Source of the DNA: Streptomyces sp. NBC_00775
GTDB lineage: Bacteria > Actinomycetota > Actinomycetes > Streptomycetales > Streptomycetaceae
Assembly: GCF_036347135.1 (NCBI RefSeq)
Contig: NZ_CP108938.1
Span: 9,486,001-9,550,000 of the forward strand
Direction of reading: 5' to 3'
Length of the DNA stretch: 64,000 nucleotides
Part shown: in pieces, positions 15,766 through 25,730 of the stretch
Position numbering within the stretch: position 1 is the stretch's first letter
Layout of the letters: every line of letters starts with the position of its first letter
The notes under the pieces: model-generated
The model's database searches: none
Seen by the model: only the letters and a program-made list of their open reading frames with translations
Told to the model about the DNA's origin: nothing
Translations under genes and position numbers: made by a program

Positions 15766-17580
15766 ATGCGCGCGCACTCATCTGCCCTCACAAAGGGCTT
15801 CACGCTCGCCGCGGGGCTCACGCTGGTCCTGGCCGCCTGTAGCAGCGGCGGCGGGAACAGCACCCACAAGAGCAGCTCCGCGGGGTTGTCGTCGTGCAGC
15901 ACACAGGGCAAGGCGAACACCTGCAACGCGGCCGCCACCAAGTCCGGAGGCACCTTCACGTACACGCTGGAGAAGAACATCCAGCAGTGGAACGTGCAGG
16001 ACGTCAACGGCAACACCTTCGAGAACGGGGAGGCCCTGGAGGTCGTCCTGCCCCAGGTGTTCATACCCCGGCCCGACTTCTCCGTCGGCCTCAACACCGA
16101 TCTGGTCACTTCGGCGACCCAGACCAGTACCAGTCCGCAGACCATCGTCTACAAGATCAACCCGAAGGCGTCGTGGAACGACGGCACGCCCATCACGGCC
16201 GACGACTTCATCTACTACTGGCGCACCAACAACGGCAAGGACTGCCCGCCGCCACCCGCCGGCGACGCCAGCCAGACCAAGGGCTGTCTGCCGCAGAGCA
16301 CCGCCGGCTACGACCGCATCAAGTCCCTCACCCCTTCTGACGGCGGCAAGACCGTCACCATGGTGATGTCCAAGCCGTACTCGGACTGGAAGTCGCTGTT
16401 CGGCGGGGGCTACCCGATGTATCCGGCGCATGTCGTCGAGAAGCTGTCGGGCGCCACGGCCGGCGACGCCGCCCATATGACGGCCGCTCAGATGACCCAG
16501 GGCTGGCAGTACTTCCTCAAGACCCCGCCCTCCAAGTACGCGACGGCCGGCGCGTACAAGATGCAGGACTGGACGGACAACGACCACGCGACCTTCGTCC
16601 CCGACCCCAAGTGGACGGGCGCGAAGAAGGCGACCCTCCAGCGGCTGATCTTCAAGGTGATCTCGGACGCCACCCAGGAGCCGATCGCCCTGCGCAACAA
16701 CGAGGTGCAGGGCATCTACCCGCAGCCCGAGGTGGACCTCGTCAACCAGGTCAAGGCCATCCCGAACGTCACCTACACCATCGGCAGCGGACTGACCTGG
16801 GAGCACTTCGACCTCAACCTGCACAACCCGGTGATCGGCAAGTACACCGCGCTGCGCCAGGCGATGTTCACGGCCATCAGCATCAAGGACATCATGGCCA
16901 AGACCGTGGCCCAGTTCGATCCCACGGTGAAGCAGCTCGGCAACCACAACTACGTACCCGGGCAGGCCGGTTACCAGGACGTGGTCAACGCGAGCGGTCA
17001 GGGGTCCGGTGATCTCGCCAAGGCCAAGCAGTACCTCACGGACGCCAAGTTCACCGGGGTCGGGAGCGCGTTGAAGGCACCGGACGGCAAGGCCGTCGGT
17101 CCCTTCAACTGCCGTTACACCACCGGTAACCAGATCCGGCAGAGCGAGTGCCAGATCCTGCAGAGCGCCCTCGGCAACCTCGGCATCAAGATCACCATCA
17201 AGCCGATCGGCGCCGCCGACCTCGGCACGGTACTGGCCGGCCACCAGTACGACATCATCGTCTTCGCCTGGGTCGCCTCGCCGTTCCCGAGCAGCGGCGC
17301 CCAGCAGAACTGGTCCACCGGCGGTGGTGGCAACTACGGCGGCTACAGCAACAAGAAGGCCGATTCCCTGATCGCGCAGGCCGTGGGCGAGACGGACGCG
17401 GCGAAGGCCGCGGCGCTCCTCAACCAGGCCGACTCGATCATGGTGAACGACGCCTATGTCCTTCCGCTGTACCAGAAGCCGACGTTCCTCGCCGTCCAGA
17501 CGCGGTTCGTGAACATGCGGAACAACTCCACGAACGTGGGCCCGCCGTACAACACCGCGGAGTGGGGCCTCAAGAAGTAG
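15766..17580 (+). CDS. Peptide ABC transporter substrate-binding lipoprotein (family 5)
   Basis: A 604-residue lipoprotein of the SBP_bac_5 (DppA/OppA) family. ATG 15766 follows GAAGGAGG. The signal peptide ends at a lipobox LAAC with Cys25. The mature part shows family features: YKINPKASWNDGTPITADDFIYYW near residue 130, a metal-like Cys-containing insert (DCPPPPAGDASQTKGCLP), YPQPEVDLVNQ and LRQAMFTAISIKDIM. It captures oligopeptides or similar ligands outside the membrane for the permeases that follow. First gene of a five-gene transporter operon. An 11-12-bp hairpin after its stop probably lowers readthrough, giving more binding protein than permease. Confidence 0.95.
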   Translation: MRAHSSALTKGFTLAAGLTLVLAACSSGGGNSTHKSSSAGLSSCSTQGKANTCNAAATKSGGTFTYTLEKNIQQWNVQDVNGNTFENGEALEVVLPQVFIPRPDFSVGLNTDLVTSATQTSTSPQTIVYKINPKASWNDGTPITADDFIYYWRTNNGKDCPPPPAGDASQTKGCLPQSTAGYDRIKSLTPSDGGKTVTMVMSKPYSDWKSLFGGGYPMYPAHVVEKLSGATAGDAAHMTAAQMTQGWQYFLKTPPSKYATAGAYKMQDWTDNDHATFVPDPKWTGAKKATLQRLIFKVISDATQEPIALRNNEVQGIYPQPEVDLVNQVKAIPNVTYTIGSGLTWEHFDLNLHNPVIGKYTALRQAMFTAISIKDIMAKTVAQFDPTVKQLGNHNYVPGQAGYQDVVNASGQGSGDLAKAKQYLTDAKFTGVGSALKAPDGKAVGPFNCRYTTGNQIRQSECQILQSALGNLGIKITIKPIGAADLGTVLAGHQYDIIVFAWVASPFPSSGAQQNWSTGGGGNYGGYSNKKADSLIAQAVGETDAAKAAALLNQADSIMVNDAYVLPLYQKPTFLAVQTRFVNMRNNSTNVGPPYNTAEWGLKK

Positions 17581-17602
17581 GCCCGGCAACACTCCTCGCT
17601 GA

Positions 17603-17631
17603 GCCCGGCTCCGGCGACACCGGGGCCGGGC
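17603..17631 (+). terminator. Partial terminator between binding protein and permease genes
   Basis: A 12-bp stem (17603-17614 with 17620-17631, one G-T pair), loop CGACA. Its place inside the operon, between the binding protein and the first permease, fits attenuation. Confidence 0.6.
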
Positions 17632-17680
17632 CCCGCCCACGGACGGCATCTCCAACCCGTCGGCCCCGAGAGAAGACCGC

Positions 17681-18667
17681 ATGCTCGCCTACACCGTGCG
17701 CCGCATCCTCGTCTCGATCCCCGTCCTCATCGTCTCGACGTTCATCGTGTTCCTGGTCGTCATCAACTCGGGTGACCCGGTGGCCAACTTCGCCACCTCG
17801 CGGCAGCCGGCCCCCAGCAAGGCGGCCGTGACCGCGTTCGCCCGGCACATCCACGCCGACCAACCCGCGGTGGAGCGCTACTGGAACTGGATCACCGGAG
17901 TACTGCACGGCGACTTCGGTCCGTCCGTGCAGGCCAACCTCGACATCGGGCACGACCTGTTCACCCGCTTCAAGGTGACCGTGACGCTGGTCGCCGCCGC
18001 GATGATCATCGCGCTGATCCTGGCCGTGGTGTTCGGGGTGTTCAGCGCGCTCCGGCAGTACTCCTCCGCCGACTACACCATCACCTTCTTCGGCTTCCTG
18101 TTCCTCGCCATGCCGGTGTTCTGGTTCGCCGTTCTGCTCAAGCAGGCCGGGATCTGGTTCAACGAGAAGACCGGCAGCCAGTTCCTCGGCACGATCGGTG
18201 AGAAGTCGGCGTACCTCGAAGTCGACACCACCTGGAACGAGTTCACCGACCACATCGGCCATCTGATCCTGCCCACCATCACCCTCGCCCTGGTCTCCTT
18301 CGCGTCCTGGACCCGCTACACCCGCGCCTCCATGCTGGAAGTCCTCAACAGCGACTACGTACGGCTCGCCCGCGCCAAGGGGCTGCGCCGCGGCAAGGTC
18401 ATGACGCGGCACGCGCTGCGCACCGCGCTCATCCCGCTCGCCACCGTCACCGCGCTCGACATCGCGATCATCCTGGGCGGCGCGGTGATCACGGAAACGA
18501 TCTTCCAGTGGCACGGCATGGGCGAGATGCTGGTCCAGGCCGCGACGACCCTCGACGTCTACCGCACCATGGCCTGGCTGCTGCTCTCCGCCGTAGTCGT
18601 CATCGGGTTCAACCTCATCGCCGATCTCCTCTATGCCGTACTCGACCCGAGGATCCGCTATGACTGA
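17681..18667 (+). CDS. Peptide ABC transporter permease, DppB-like
   Basis: A 328-residue integral membrane permease of the DppB/OppB type, starting MLAYTVRRILVSIPVLIVST, the usual N-terminal helix. A periplasmic domain (about 30-100, GDFGPSV) separates helix one from the remaining five. The EAA-type loop is YVRLARAKGLRRGKVMTRHALR. DIAIILGGAVITETIFQWHGMGEML is also typical. Its 3' end overlaps the next gene by eight bases. Confidence 0.95.
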   Translation: MLAYTVRRILVSIPVLIVSTFIVFLVVINSGDPVANFATSRQPAPSKAAVTAFARHIHADQPAVERYWNWITGVLHGDFGPSVQANLDIGHDLFTRFKVTVTLVAAAMIIALILAVVFGVFSALRQYSSADYTITFFGFLFLAMPVFWFAVLLKQAGIWFNEKTGSQFLGTIGEKSAYLEVDTTWNEFTDHIGHLILPTITLALVSFASWTRYTRASMLEVLNSDYVRLARAKGLRRGKVMTRHALRTALIPLATVTALDIAIILGGAVITETIFQWHGMGEMLVQAATTLDVYRTMAWLLLSAVVVIGFNLIADLLYAVLDPRIRYD

Positions 18668-19580
18668 CATCGAGGCACCCGGATCCGCGGGCACCCAACA
18701 GCCGCGTGCCGAGCACGAGTTCACGGTACGGCAGCGCAGCCAGACCCAGCTGGTGCTGCGCCGCTTCGTGCGCCACCGGGCCGCCATGGCCAGCCTCGTG
18801 GTGTTCGTGCTGATTCTCCTGTGGGCGTTCATCGGCCCGCACCTGTGGCACTACTCGTACCAGAAGTACACGCCGGACAACTCCCAGGCGCCGTCCTGGA
18901 AGCACCCCTTCGGCACCAACTCCTCGGGATACGACGCCTATGCACAGGTCATGCGCGGCACCCAGACCTCACTCAAGATCGCCATCATGATCGCGCTCGG
19001 CTCCACCCTGGTCGGCGCGATCTGGGGAGCCATCGCCGGCTTCTACCGGGGTGTCGTCGACGCCGTCATGATGCGCGTCGCCGATCTCGTCCTGACGCTG
19101 CCCCTGTTCGCCATCGCCCTGGTCATCTCCTCCCGCACCGGCGGCTCCTGGTACTGGATCGCGCTGGTGATCGCCGGGCTGACCTGGGCGTACGTATCCC
19201 GGGTCGTGCGCTCCGCCGTGCTGTCGCTGCGCGAGAAGGAGTTCGTGGAGGCGGCGCGGGCGCTCGGCGCCTCGGACGCGCGGATCATCTTCCGCCATCT
19301 GCTGCCGAACGCGCTCGGCCCGATCATCGTCAACGCGACGATCCTGGTGGCCACGGGCATCCTCACCGAGACCGCCCTGTCCTTCCTCGGCTTCGGCGTC
19401 CAACCCCCCGACACCTCGCTGGGGCTGCTGGTCTCCCAGGCGCAGACGGCGGTGGACACCCGGCCCTGGCTCTTCTACATCCCCGGCGCGTTCATCATCG
19501 CCATCGCCCTGACCATCAACTTCATCGGCGACGGGCTGCGCGACGCCTTCGATCCCCGGCAGCAAAGGGTGCGACAGTGA
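18660..19580 (+). CDS. Peptide ABC transporter permease, DppC-like
   Basis: A 306-residue permease of the DppC/OppC type. I use ATG 18660, overlapping the previous stop by eight bases; ATG 18633 is in frame but would overlap more. After a 40-residue cytosolic N-terminus rich in Gln and Arg comes helix one ([18 protein letters not shown]). The EAA loop is [23 protein letters not shown], followed by [18 protein letters not shown], a strong DppC signature. It forms the channel with the preceding permease; its stop overlaps the ATPase start. Confidence 0.95.
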   Translation: MTDIEAPGSAGTQQPRAEHEFTVRQRSQTQLVLRRFVRHRAAMASLVVFVLILLWAFIGPHLWHYSYQKYTPDNSQAPSWKHPFGTNSSGYDAYAQVMRGTQTSLKIAIMIALGSTLVGAIWGAIAGFYRGVVDAVMMRVADLVLTLPLFAIALVISSRTGGSWYWIALVIAGLTWAYVSRVVRSAVLSLREKEFVEAARALGASDARIIFRHLLPNALGPIIVNATILVATGILTETALSFLGFGVQPPDTSLGLLVSQAQTAVDTRPWLFYIPGAFIIAIALTINFIGDGLRDAFDPRQQRVRQ

Positions 19581-20695
19581 CGACCACGAGTCATGGAGTG
19601 CACGAGGTCCCGGTCACCGACACCGTGCTCGAAGTCGAGGACCTGAGCGTGGAGTTCTCCACGGAGGACGGGATCGTACGGGCCGTACGCGGCGTCGGCT
19701 ACCAGCTGGACCGCGGGGACTCGCTCGGCATCGTGGGCGAGTCCGGGTCCGGCAAGTCCGTCACCGCCCTGGCCGTGATGGGGCTGCTGCCGGCCGGCGC
19801 CCGGGTGCGCGGCTCGGTACGGTTCGAGGGCACCGAGCTGCTGGGGCTGTCCGACGCGCGACTGTCGGACCTGCGCGGCAGCGGCATCGCGATGATCTTC
19901 CAGGATCCGATGACCTCGCTCAACCCGGTCTATCCCGTGGGCTATCAGATCACCGAGACCCTGCTGCGGCACAACCCGGAGCTCAAGGGCAGAGCCGCCC
20001 GCGCTCGGGCCGTCGACCTGCTCGGCATCGTCGGCATCCCCAGCCCCGAGCGCCGCGTCGACAGCTATCCGCACGAGCTGTCGGGCGGTATGCGCCAGCG
20101 TGTCGTCATCGCCATCGCCATGGCCAACGATCCGGACGTGATCATCGCCGACGAGCCGACCACCGCGCTCGACGTCACCGTGCAGGCGCAGATCCTCGAC
20201 GCCCTGGAGACCGCCCGCGCCGAGACCGGCGCGGCCCTGGTCCTCATCACCCACGACCTGGGTGTGGTCGCCGGCCACACCGACCGGGTCGCCGTCATGT
20301 ACGCGGGCCGGATCGTGGAGACCGGCTCCGTCGAGGACATCTTCTACACCCCGCGCATGCCCTACACCCTGGGCCTGCTCGGCTCCCTGCCCCGCCTCGA
20401 CCGTGAGGAGGAACGTCTCACCCCGATCGGCGGATCACCGCCCTCGCTGCTGAACCTGCCGCCGGGCTGCCCCTTCGCGCCCCGCTGCCCCATGCGGCGG
20501 GACATGTGCGACACCGACGAGCCCGCCCTGCGCCGGGCGGGCCACGATCTGCACCTCAGCGCCTGCCACTTCGCCGACGAACTCGTCGACACCGGTGCCG
20601 ACCAGGTCTTCGACGCGGTGGGCGCCGACTCCGAGGCCCTGGCCCGCTTCGCCGACGCGGCACCCGTCACCCACCCCGAGGAGGACTCCGTATGA
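19577..20695 (+). CDS. Peptide ABC transporter ATPase, DppD-like
   Basis: A 372-residue ABC ATPase. GTG 19577 overlaps the preceding TGA by four bases. Walker [10 protein letters not shown]-loop [10 protein letters not shown], signature LSGGMRQR, Walker B DVIIADEP and switch THDLG are all present. The C-terminal oligopeptide-transporter extension has the [14 protein letters not shown] cysteine motif, known in the family to bind an iron-sulfur cluster, and then about 60 extra acidic residues. It pairs with the next ATPase to energise import. Confidence 0.95.
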   Translation: MTTTSHGVHEVPVTDTVLEVEDLSVEFSTEDGIVRAVRGVGYQLDRGDSLGIVGESGSGKSVTALAVMGLLPAGARVRGSVRFEGTELLGLSDARLSDLRGSGIAMIFQDPMTSLNPVYPVGYQITETLLRHNPELKGRAARARAVDLLGIVGIPSPERRVDSYPHELSGGMRQRVVIAIAMANDPDVIIADEPTTALDVTVQAQILDALETARAETGAALVLITHDLGVVAGHTDRVAVMYAGRIVETGSVEDIFYTPRMPYTLGLLGSLPRLDREEERLTPIGGSPPSLLNLPPGCPFAPRCPMRRDMCDTDEPALRRAGHDLHLSACHFADELVDTGADQVFDAVGADSEALARFADAAPVTHPEEDSV

Positions 20696-21762
20696 CCGCG
20701 CCCGCGCAGGCCACCGCACCCCTGCCTCCGCTGCCCGGCCACGGTGGCACCGGTGAGCCGGTCCTTCAAGTCCGCGATCTCGTCAAGCACTTCCCGGTCA
20801 TGTCCCGGGGCGTCATCCGCCGGCGGGTCGGCGATGTGCACGCCGTCTGCGGGGTCTCCTTCGACCTGTTCGAGAACGAAACCCTGGGCCTGGTAGGGGA
20901 GTCGGGCTCGGGCAAGACGACGATCTCCCGCACCGTACTGGGCCTGGAGCGGGCCACCTCCGGCCAGGTCCGCTACCGGGGGCGCGAGCTCACCGAGCTG
21001 AGCAGACGCCGGATGCGGCCGCTCAGGCGTGAGCTGCAGATCGTCTTCCAGGACCCGTACGCCTCCCTCGACCCGCGGATCTCCGTGCACGAGATCGTCG
21101 CCGAACCGCTGCGCATCCACGGCCAGTACGGCCCCGGCGCCAAGGACGAGGTGCGCGAACTCCTCCGCCTGGTCGGACTCAACCCCGAGCACGGCAACCG
21201 CTTCGCCCACGAGTTCTCCGGCGGCCAGCGCCAACGCATCGGCATCGCGAGGGCGCTGGCCCTGCGTCCCAAGGTGATCATCCTCGACGAGCCGGTGTCG
21301 GCGCTGGACGTGTCGATCCAGGCGGGCGTCCTCAACCTGCTGATGGACCTGCAGAGCGAACTGGGACTGTCCTTCCTGTTCGTCGCGCACGACCTGTCGG
21401 TGATGCGACACGTGGCCGGCCGGGTGGCCGTCATGTACCTGGGCCGACTGGTCGAGATCGCCCCGGCCCGGCAACTCTTCGCCCGCCCGGCGCACCCGTA
21501 CACCCAGGCCCTCGTCTCGGCCATCCCGCTGCCCGACCCGCGTAAGGAGCGCGCACGGAAACGGATCACCATCCAGGGCGACGTCCCGAGCCCCGTCCGC
21601 CCGCCCAGCGGCTGCCGCTTCCGCACCCGCTGCCCCAAGTTCGCGGGCCGGCTCAGCGAGAGCGAACGCACGTCCTGCGTCGAGGAGATACCGGCGTTGG
21701 TGGACCGGGGCGGCGGCAACCCGGTCGCCTGTCACTACGCGGAGAGCGTGGAGCTGTTGTAG
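20692..21762 (+). CDS. Peptide ABC transporter ATPase, DppF-like
   Basis: A 356-residue ABC ATPase starting at ATG 20692 inside an ATGA overlap. It carries Walker [20 protein letters not shown], signature FSGGQRQR, Walker B VIILDEP, and VAHDLS. The C-terminal extension has [14 protein letters not shown] and later single Cys residues in the family Cys motif. Last gene of the operon. Its final 28 bases overlap the 3' end of the convergent kinase-like gene, so no separate terminator fits between them. Confidence 0.95.
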   Translation: MTAPAQATAPLPPLPGHGGTGEPVLQVRDLVKHFPVMSRGVIRRRVGDVHAVCGVSFDLFENETLGLVGESGSGKTTISRTVLGLERATSGQVRYRGRELTELSRRRMRPLRRELQIVFQDPYASLDPRISVHEIVAEPLRIHGQYGPGAKDEVRELLRLVGLNPEHGNRFAHEFSGGQRQRIGIARALALRPKVIILDEPVSALDVSIQAGVLNLLMDLQSELGLSFLFVAHDLSVMRHVAGRVAVMYLGRLVEIAPARQLFARPAHPYTQALVSAIPLPDPRKERARKRITIQGDVPSPVRPPSGCRFRTRCPKFAGRLSESERTSCVEEIPALVDRGGGNPVACHYAESVELL

Positions 21763-22790
21763 GCGAGCCCGAGTGTCTCGGCGGACGGGTACGGAGTCAG
21801 CCGGCTCTCCTGCTCCAGGCGGCGGTTGAAGTCGCCCACCGTCGCGGCGAGTTGTGCGTACCGGGAGATGATCCCGGCGGCGGCCCGGGGGATGCCCTCG
21901 GGCCGCCTGCCGTCGGCGCACCCGCGGATGAAGTCCTGGCGCTCGTCCCTGCCGTAGCCGTACTGGTCGACGACGAGCCAGTGCACCAGGTAGGAGAGGG
22001 CGTAGGCGCGGTCGTAGTGACGGTGACGGTCGTAGAAGTCGCGTTCGGCCGGGGCGAGTTGGAAGCGCGGTGAGAGGGCGAGGCCGTAGTCGGCCAGGTA
22101 GAGCTGCTGTCCGTCGGTGAGGATGTTGCCGAAGTGGGCGTCGAAGTGCAGGAGGTGCCGCTCGTGGAGGAAGCCGGTGACGGCTTCGAGGCCCCGCTCC
22201 ACGAGGGCGCAGGCGGTGTCGGGATCGTCGGTGCGCAGTTGGGCGGAGAACCAGTCGTGGAGGGTGTGCGGCAGGTGTTCCATGAACAACGTCAGGCTCG
22301 CGGACGCCGTGCGCAGTGCCTCGATGTGCTCACGCCCGCCGCCCCAGTAGGCCACGGCCCGCTCCACGTCGGCGAGTTCCTCGGGCAGTGACTGCCGCGC
22401 GTCGGGCAGCGCTCGCCAGTGGTGCAGCAGGGGGAAGCCCGGGAACCGGCCGGACAGTACCCAGTTGGTCGTCATCTCGTGTGTGGCCAGCTCGCGCCAG
22501 GCGCCGAAGCCGGGGCTGGGGATGGCGCCGATGCCGTAGTGGCAGAAGGCGGGCGTCCCGAACACGTTGGCTGTGGACCGGACGTTTTCCGGCCGGCGCT
22601 CGACATCGGTGAGCGGCATCCGCTTCACGAACACCCTTCTGCCGTCCACCTCGATCAGCGTCGAACGCCCGCCGATTCCGGTGCCGAGGGGGGTGCCGGC
22701 CTCGACCAGCTCGACGAGTTCGCGGTCGGACCGGAGGGCGAGAGACGTGGCGATGTCGCAGTGGGTGACGAGGCGCTCGGTGTGGGACAT
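21735..22790 (-). CDS. Protein kinase-like / aminoglycoside phosphotransferase-like protein
   Basis: A 351-residue protein with a kinase-type fold. I start at ATG 22790, where GAGGATGAA precedes it; an in-frame Met lies 24 codons upstream at 22862. Landmarks are LIEVDGRRVFVKRMPL (an ATP-anchoring Lys), HLLHFDAHFGNILTDG (the catalytic loop, H-x-D-x-x-x-x-N) and LADYGLA (a DFG-like metal site, here DYG). Such proteins phosphorylate a small molecule or protein; the substrate cannot be told. The gene stands alone and overlaps the peptide-transporter operon tail to tail. The DYG in place of DFG and HFDAHFGN fit an active phosphotransferase. Confidence 0.8.
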   Translation of the reverse strand: MSHTERLVTHCDIATSLALRSDRELVELVEAGTPLGTGIGGRSTLIEVDGRRVFVKRMPLTDVERRPENVRSTANVFGTPAFCHYGIGAIPSPGFGAWRELATHEMTTNWVLSGRFPGFPLLHHWRALPDARQSLPEELADVERAVAYWGGGREHIEALRTASASLTLFMEHLPHTLHDWFSAQLRTDDPDTACALVERGLEAVTGFLHERHLLHFDAHFGNILTDGQQLYLADYGLALSPRFQLAPAERDFYDRHRHYDRAYALSYLVHWLVVDQYGYGRDERQDFIRGCADGRRPEGIPRAAAGIISRYAQLAATVGDFNRRLEQESRLTPYPSAETLGLAYNSSTLSA

Positions 22791-22966
22791 GGCTTCATCC
22801 TCGGCGCGGGGCGGCGTACCTGTCCGCCGGTCTCCGAAGTGCCGCTCCCACTCCTCCAACACCGGCTGCGGGCCCGGTACTTGGAGAGGGCCCGCGCCTA
22901 CTGGCGAGGGCCCTCCGCTGTGGTCCGACCGATCGAGCAGACCGGTTCAGCCGACGGTGGTCGCGA

Positions 22967-24322
22967 TCAGCTCGCCGCGTAGTTGCGCAGGAACAGCGCC
23001 TCCGCGACCGAGAGGCGCTCCAGCTCGTCCGGGGAGACGCTCTCGTTGACCGCGTGGATCTGTGCCTCCGGCTCGCTCAGGCCGATGAGGAGGATCTCCG
23101 TCTGCGGGTACAGCGAGGCGAGGGTGTTGCAGAGTGGAATGGAGCCGCCCATGCCCGCGGACTGCATCTCCTGGCCCGGGTAGGCGACCGCCATGGCCTC
23201 GGCCATCGACGCGTACGCCGGGCTGGAGGTGTCGGCGCGGAACGCCTGGCCCTGGCCGATCTGCTCGGTGCTCACCCGCGCGCCCCACGGCGTGTGCGCC
23301 TCCACATGGGCCTGCAGCAGCTTGGTCGCCTCGGCCGCGTCCATGCCCGGCGGCACCCGCAGGCTGATCAGCGCACGGGCGCCCGCCTGCACGGACGGGG
23401 TCGCGCCGACGACCGGCGGGCAGTCGATGCCGAGGACGGTGACGGCCGGACGCGCCCAGAGCCGGTCGGCGACCGTGCCGGAGCCGATGAGCTCCACCCC
23501 GTCGAGCACCTTGGCGTCCTGACGGAACGCCTCTTCCTCGTACTGAAGACCGTCCCACTGGGCGTCTGCGGTGAGCCCGTCGACCGTCGTCGAACCGTCC
23601 TCGGACCGCAACGAGTCCAGCACGCGGATCAGCGCGGCCAGCGCGTCGGGCGCCGCGCCGCCGAACTGGCCCGAGTGCAGGTTCCCTTCCAGGGTGTCCA
23701 CCTGGACGCGTACGAGGGTCATACCGCGCAGGGTCGCCGTGACCGTCGGCAGACCCGCCCGGAAGTTACCGGCGTCGCCGATGACGATGGTGTCGGCGGT
23801 CAGCAGCTCCGGGTGCTCCTCGGCGTACCGCTCAAGGCCGCCCGTGCCCTGCTCCTCCGAACCCTCGACGATCACCTTGACGCTCACGGGAACGCCGCCG
23901 TTCGCCTTCAGCGCACGCAGCGCGAGGAGGTGCATGATGAAGCCGCCCTTGCAGTCGGCGCTGCCGCGGCCGTACCAGCGGCCGTCGCGCTCCGTCAGCT
24001 CGAAAGGCGGCGTCGCCCAGGCGGCTTCGTCCAGCGGCGGCTGCACGTCGTAGTGCGCGTACAGCAGGACGGTCTTCGCGTCCTCGGGCCCGGGCAGGTA
24101 GCCGTACACCGACTGCGTCCCGTCGGGGGTGTCGAGCAGTGCCACGTCCTGGAAGCCCTCGGCGCGCAGCGCGTCGGCGACCCAGTTCGCGGCGCCCTCG
24201 CTCTCGCTCTTCGGATACTGGTCGAAGTCCGCCACCGACTTGAAGGACACCAGCTCGGTGAGCTCCGCCTTGGCCCTGGGCATGAGCGAGGCGACGGTCT
24301 CGGCGACCGGATTCGACGACAT
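22967..24322 (-). CDS. M20-family dipeptidase
   Basis: A 451-residue metallopeptidase. AAGGAG 7 bases before ATG 24322 fixes the start, although the frame extends upstream. The M20 metal-binding and catalytic motifs are in order: LLYAHYDVQP (zinc His and bridging Asp), GRGSADCKGG, VEGSEEQGTGG (catalytic Glu pair) and IVIGDAG; HAVNE near the C-terminus gives a final His ligand. Residues 200-320 form the dimerisation lid. Cytosolic, likely splits dipeptides, plausibly the products of the neighbouring peptide importer. Divergent from the reductase-family gene at 24507. Confidence 0.94.
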   Translation of the reverse strand: MSSNPVAETVASLMPRAKAELTELVSFKSVADFDQYPKSESEGAANWVADALRAEGFQDVALLDTPDGTQSVYGYLPGPEDAKTVLLYAHYDVQPPLDEAAWATPPFELTERDGRWYGRGSADCKGGFIMHLLALRALKANGGVPVSVKVIVEGSEEQGTGGLERYAEEHPELLTADTIVIGDAGNFRAGLPTVTATLRGMTLVRVQVDTLEGNLHSGQFGGAAPDALAALIRVLDSLRSEDGSTTVDGLTADAQWDGLQYEEEAFRQDAKVLDGVELIGSGTVADRLWARPAVTVLGIDCPPVVGATPSVQAGARALISLRVPPGMDAAEATKLLQAHVEAHTPWGARVSTEQIGQGQAFRADTSSPAYASMAEAMAVAYPGQEMQSAGMGGSIPLCNTLASLYPQTEILLIGLSEPEAQIHAVNESVSPDELERLSVAEALFLRNYAAS

Positions 24323-24506
24323 GGGCACGCTCCTTGTGGGTGCGACGTTGTACTTCTGTGTACAGGTGATCGGGTGGTGCGTACGCGCGTACTGGTGTGC
24401 AGGGCGCATACGCTGCCGATCCTCCCACAGTGGCCTGCGGCGATGCCCGCCGTAGGATGCGGGAGACAAGTGCGGCAGACGGCTGGACTGGGAGCAGTAG
24501 ACCATC

Positions 24507-25712
24507 GTGAGCAGCGAGAACTCTTCGGCGGACGACGGGCAGCGGGTGTGGGACGTCGTCGTGGTCGGCGCGGGGCCCGCCGGGGCGTCGGCCGCCTATG
24601 CGGCAGCGGTCGCGGGACGCAGTGTCCTGCTGCTGGAGAAGGCGGAGCTGCCGCGCTACAAGACGTGCGGCGGCGGCATCATCGGCCCCTCGCGCGATGC
24701 GCTGCCACCCGGCTTCGAGCTGCCGCTCCAGGACCGGGTGCACGCGGTCACGTTCTCGCTGGACGGCAAGTTCGCCCGCACCCGCCGCTCCAAGCAGATG
24801 CTGTTCGGGCTGATCAACCGGCCCGAGTTCGATCAGCAGCTCGTCGAGCACGCCCAGAAGGCGGGCGCGGAACTGCGGACGGGTGTGACGGTCTCGCGGG
24901 TCGAGCAGCACGGGTCCGCCGTGCCGGACCGGCGCACCGTCGCCGTGGTCCTCCAGGGCGGCGAGACCGTGCTGGCCCGGGCGGTCGTCGGCGCCGACGG
25001 CAGCGCGAGCCGGATAGGAGCGCACGTCGGGGTGAAGCTCGACCAGGTCGACCTCGGCCTGGAGGTGGAGATCCCGGTGCCGGAGACCGTCGCCGAGGAC
25101 TGGCAGGGACGGGTACTGATCGACTGGGGTCCCATGCCCGGCAGTTACGGGTGGGTCTTCCCGAAGGGGGACACGCTCACCGTCGGCGTGATCTCCGCAC
25201 GCGGCGAAGGCGCCGCCACCAAGCGGTACCTGGAGGACTTCGTCGCCCGTCTCGGGCTCGCCGGCTTCGAACCGGCCGTCTCCTCCGGCCACTTGACGCG
25301 CTGCCGCGCCGACGACTCGCCGCTGTCGCGCGGCCGGGTGCTGGTGTGCGGCGACGCGGCGGGGCTGCTCGAACCCTGGACCCGCGAGGGCATCTCCTTC
25401 GCGCTGCGCTCCGGGCGGCTCGCGGGGGAGTGGGCGGTGCGGATCGCCGAGGCGCACGACGCGGTGGACACCCGGCGACAGGCCCTGAACTACGCCTTCG
25501 CGATCAAGGCGGGCCTCGGCGTCGAGATGAGCGTCGGCAAGCGGCTGCTGATCGCCTTCGAGCGCCGGCCGCGCATGTTCCACGCGGCGATCACGAGCTT
25601 CCGGCCGGCCTGGAAGGCCTTCGCGGGGATCACCCGCGGTTCGACTTCGCTCGGCGAGCTGGTCCGCTCCCACCCTCTGGCCGGGCGCGTCCTGACCGCG
25701 ATCGACCGGTGA
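24507..25712 (+). CDS. Geranylgeranyl reductase-family flavoprotein
   Basis: A 401-residue FAD enzyme starting at GTG 24507. The N-terminal dinucleotide fold VVVGAGPAGASAAYAAA and the family motif RYKTCGGGIIGPS are followed by the GADGSASRIG region and RVLVCGDAAGLLEPWTREGISFALRSG, the second FAD-contact motif. Relatives reduce isoprenoid double bonds in chlorophyll, archaeal lipids or, in actinomycetes, menaquinone side chains. That last use is plausible here but unproven, as no isoprenoid or menaquinone gene is adjacent. Divergent from the M20 peptidase across about 180 bp. Confidence 0.9.
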   Translation: MSSENSSADDGQRVWDVVVVGAGPAGASAAYAAAVAGRSVLLLEKAELPRYKTCGGGIIGPSRDALPPGFELPLQDRVHAVTFSLDGKFARTRRSKQMLFGLINRPEFDQQLVEHAQKAGAELRTGVTVSRVEQHGSAVPDRRTVAVVLQGGETVLARAVVGADGSASRIGAHVGVKLDQVDLGLEVEIPVPETVAEDWQGRVLIDWGPMPGSYGWVFPKGDTLTVGVISARGEGAATKRYLEDFVARLGLAGFEPAVSSGHLTRCRADDSPLSRGRVLVCGDAAGLLEPWTREGISFALRSGRLAGEWAVRIAEAHDAVDTRRQALNYAFAIKAGLGVEMSVGKRLLIAFERRPRMFHAAITSFRPAWKAFAGITRGSTSLGELVRSHPLAGRVLTAIDR

Positions 25713-25730
25713 GTGGCAGCGGAGCGCCGA

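Noticed and set aside
18821..19576. Long upstream extension of the DppD-like ATPase frame into the DppC-like gene
   Set aside because: The ATPase starts at GTG 19577 in a GTGA overlap and its motifs begin shortly after; the extension is out-of-frame permease codons.
22316..23049. Plus-strand frames over the kinase-like gene and M20 dipeptidase gene
   Set aside because: The minus-strand genes have clear catalytic motifs; these are shadows with Arg/Pro-rich products.
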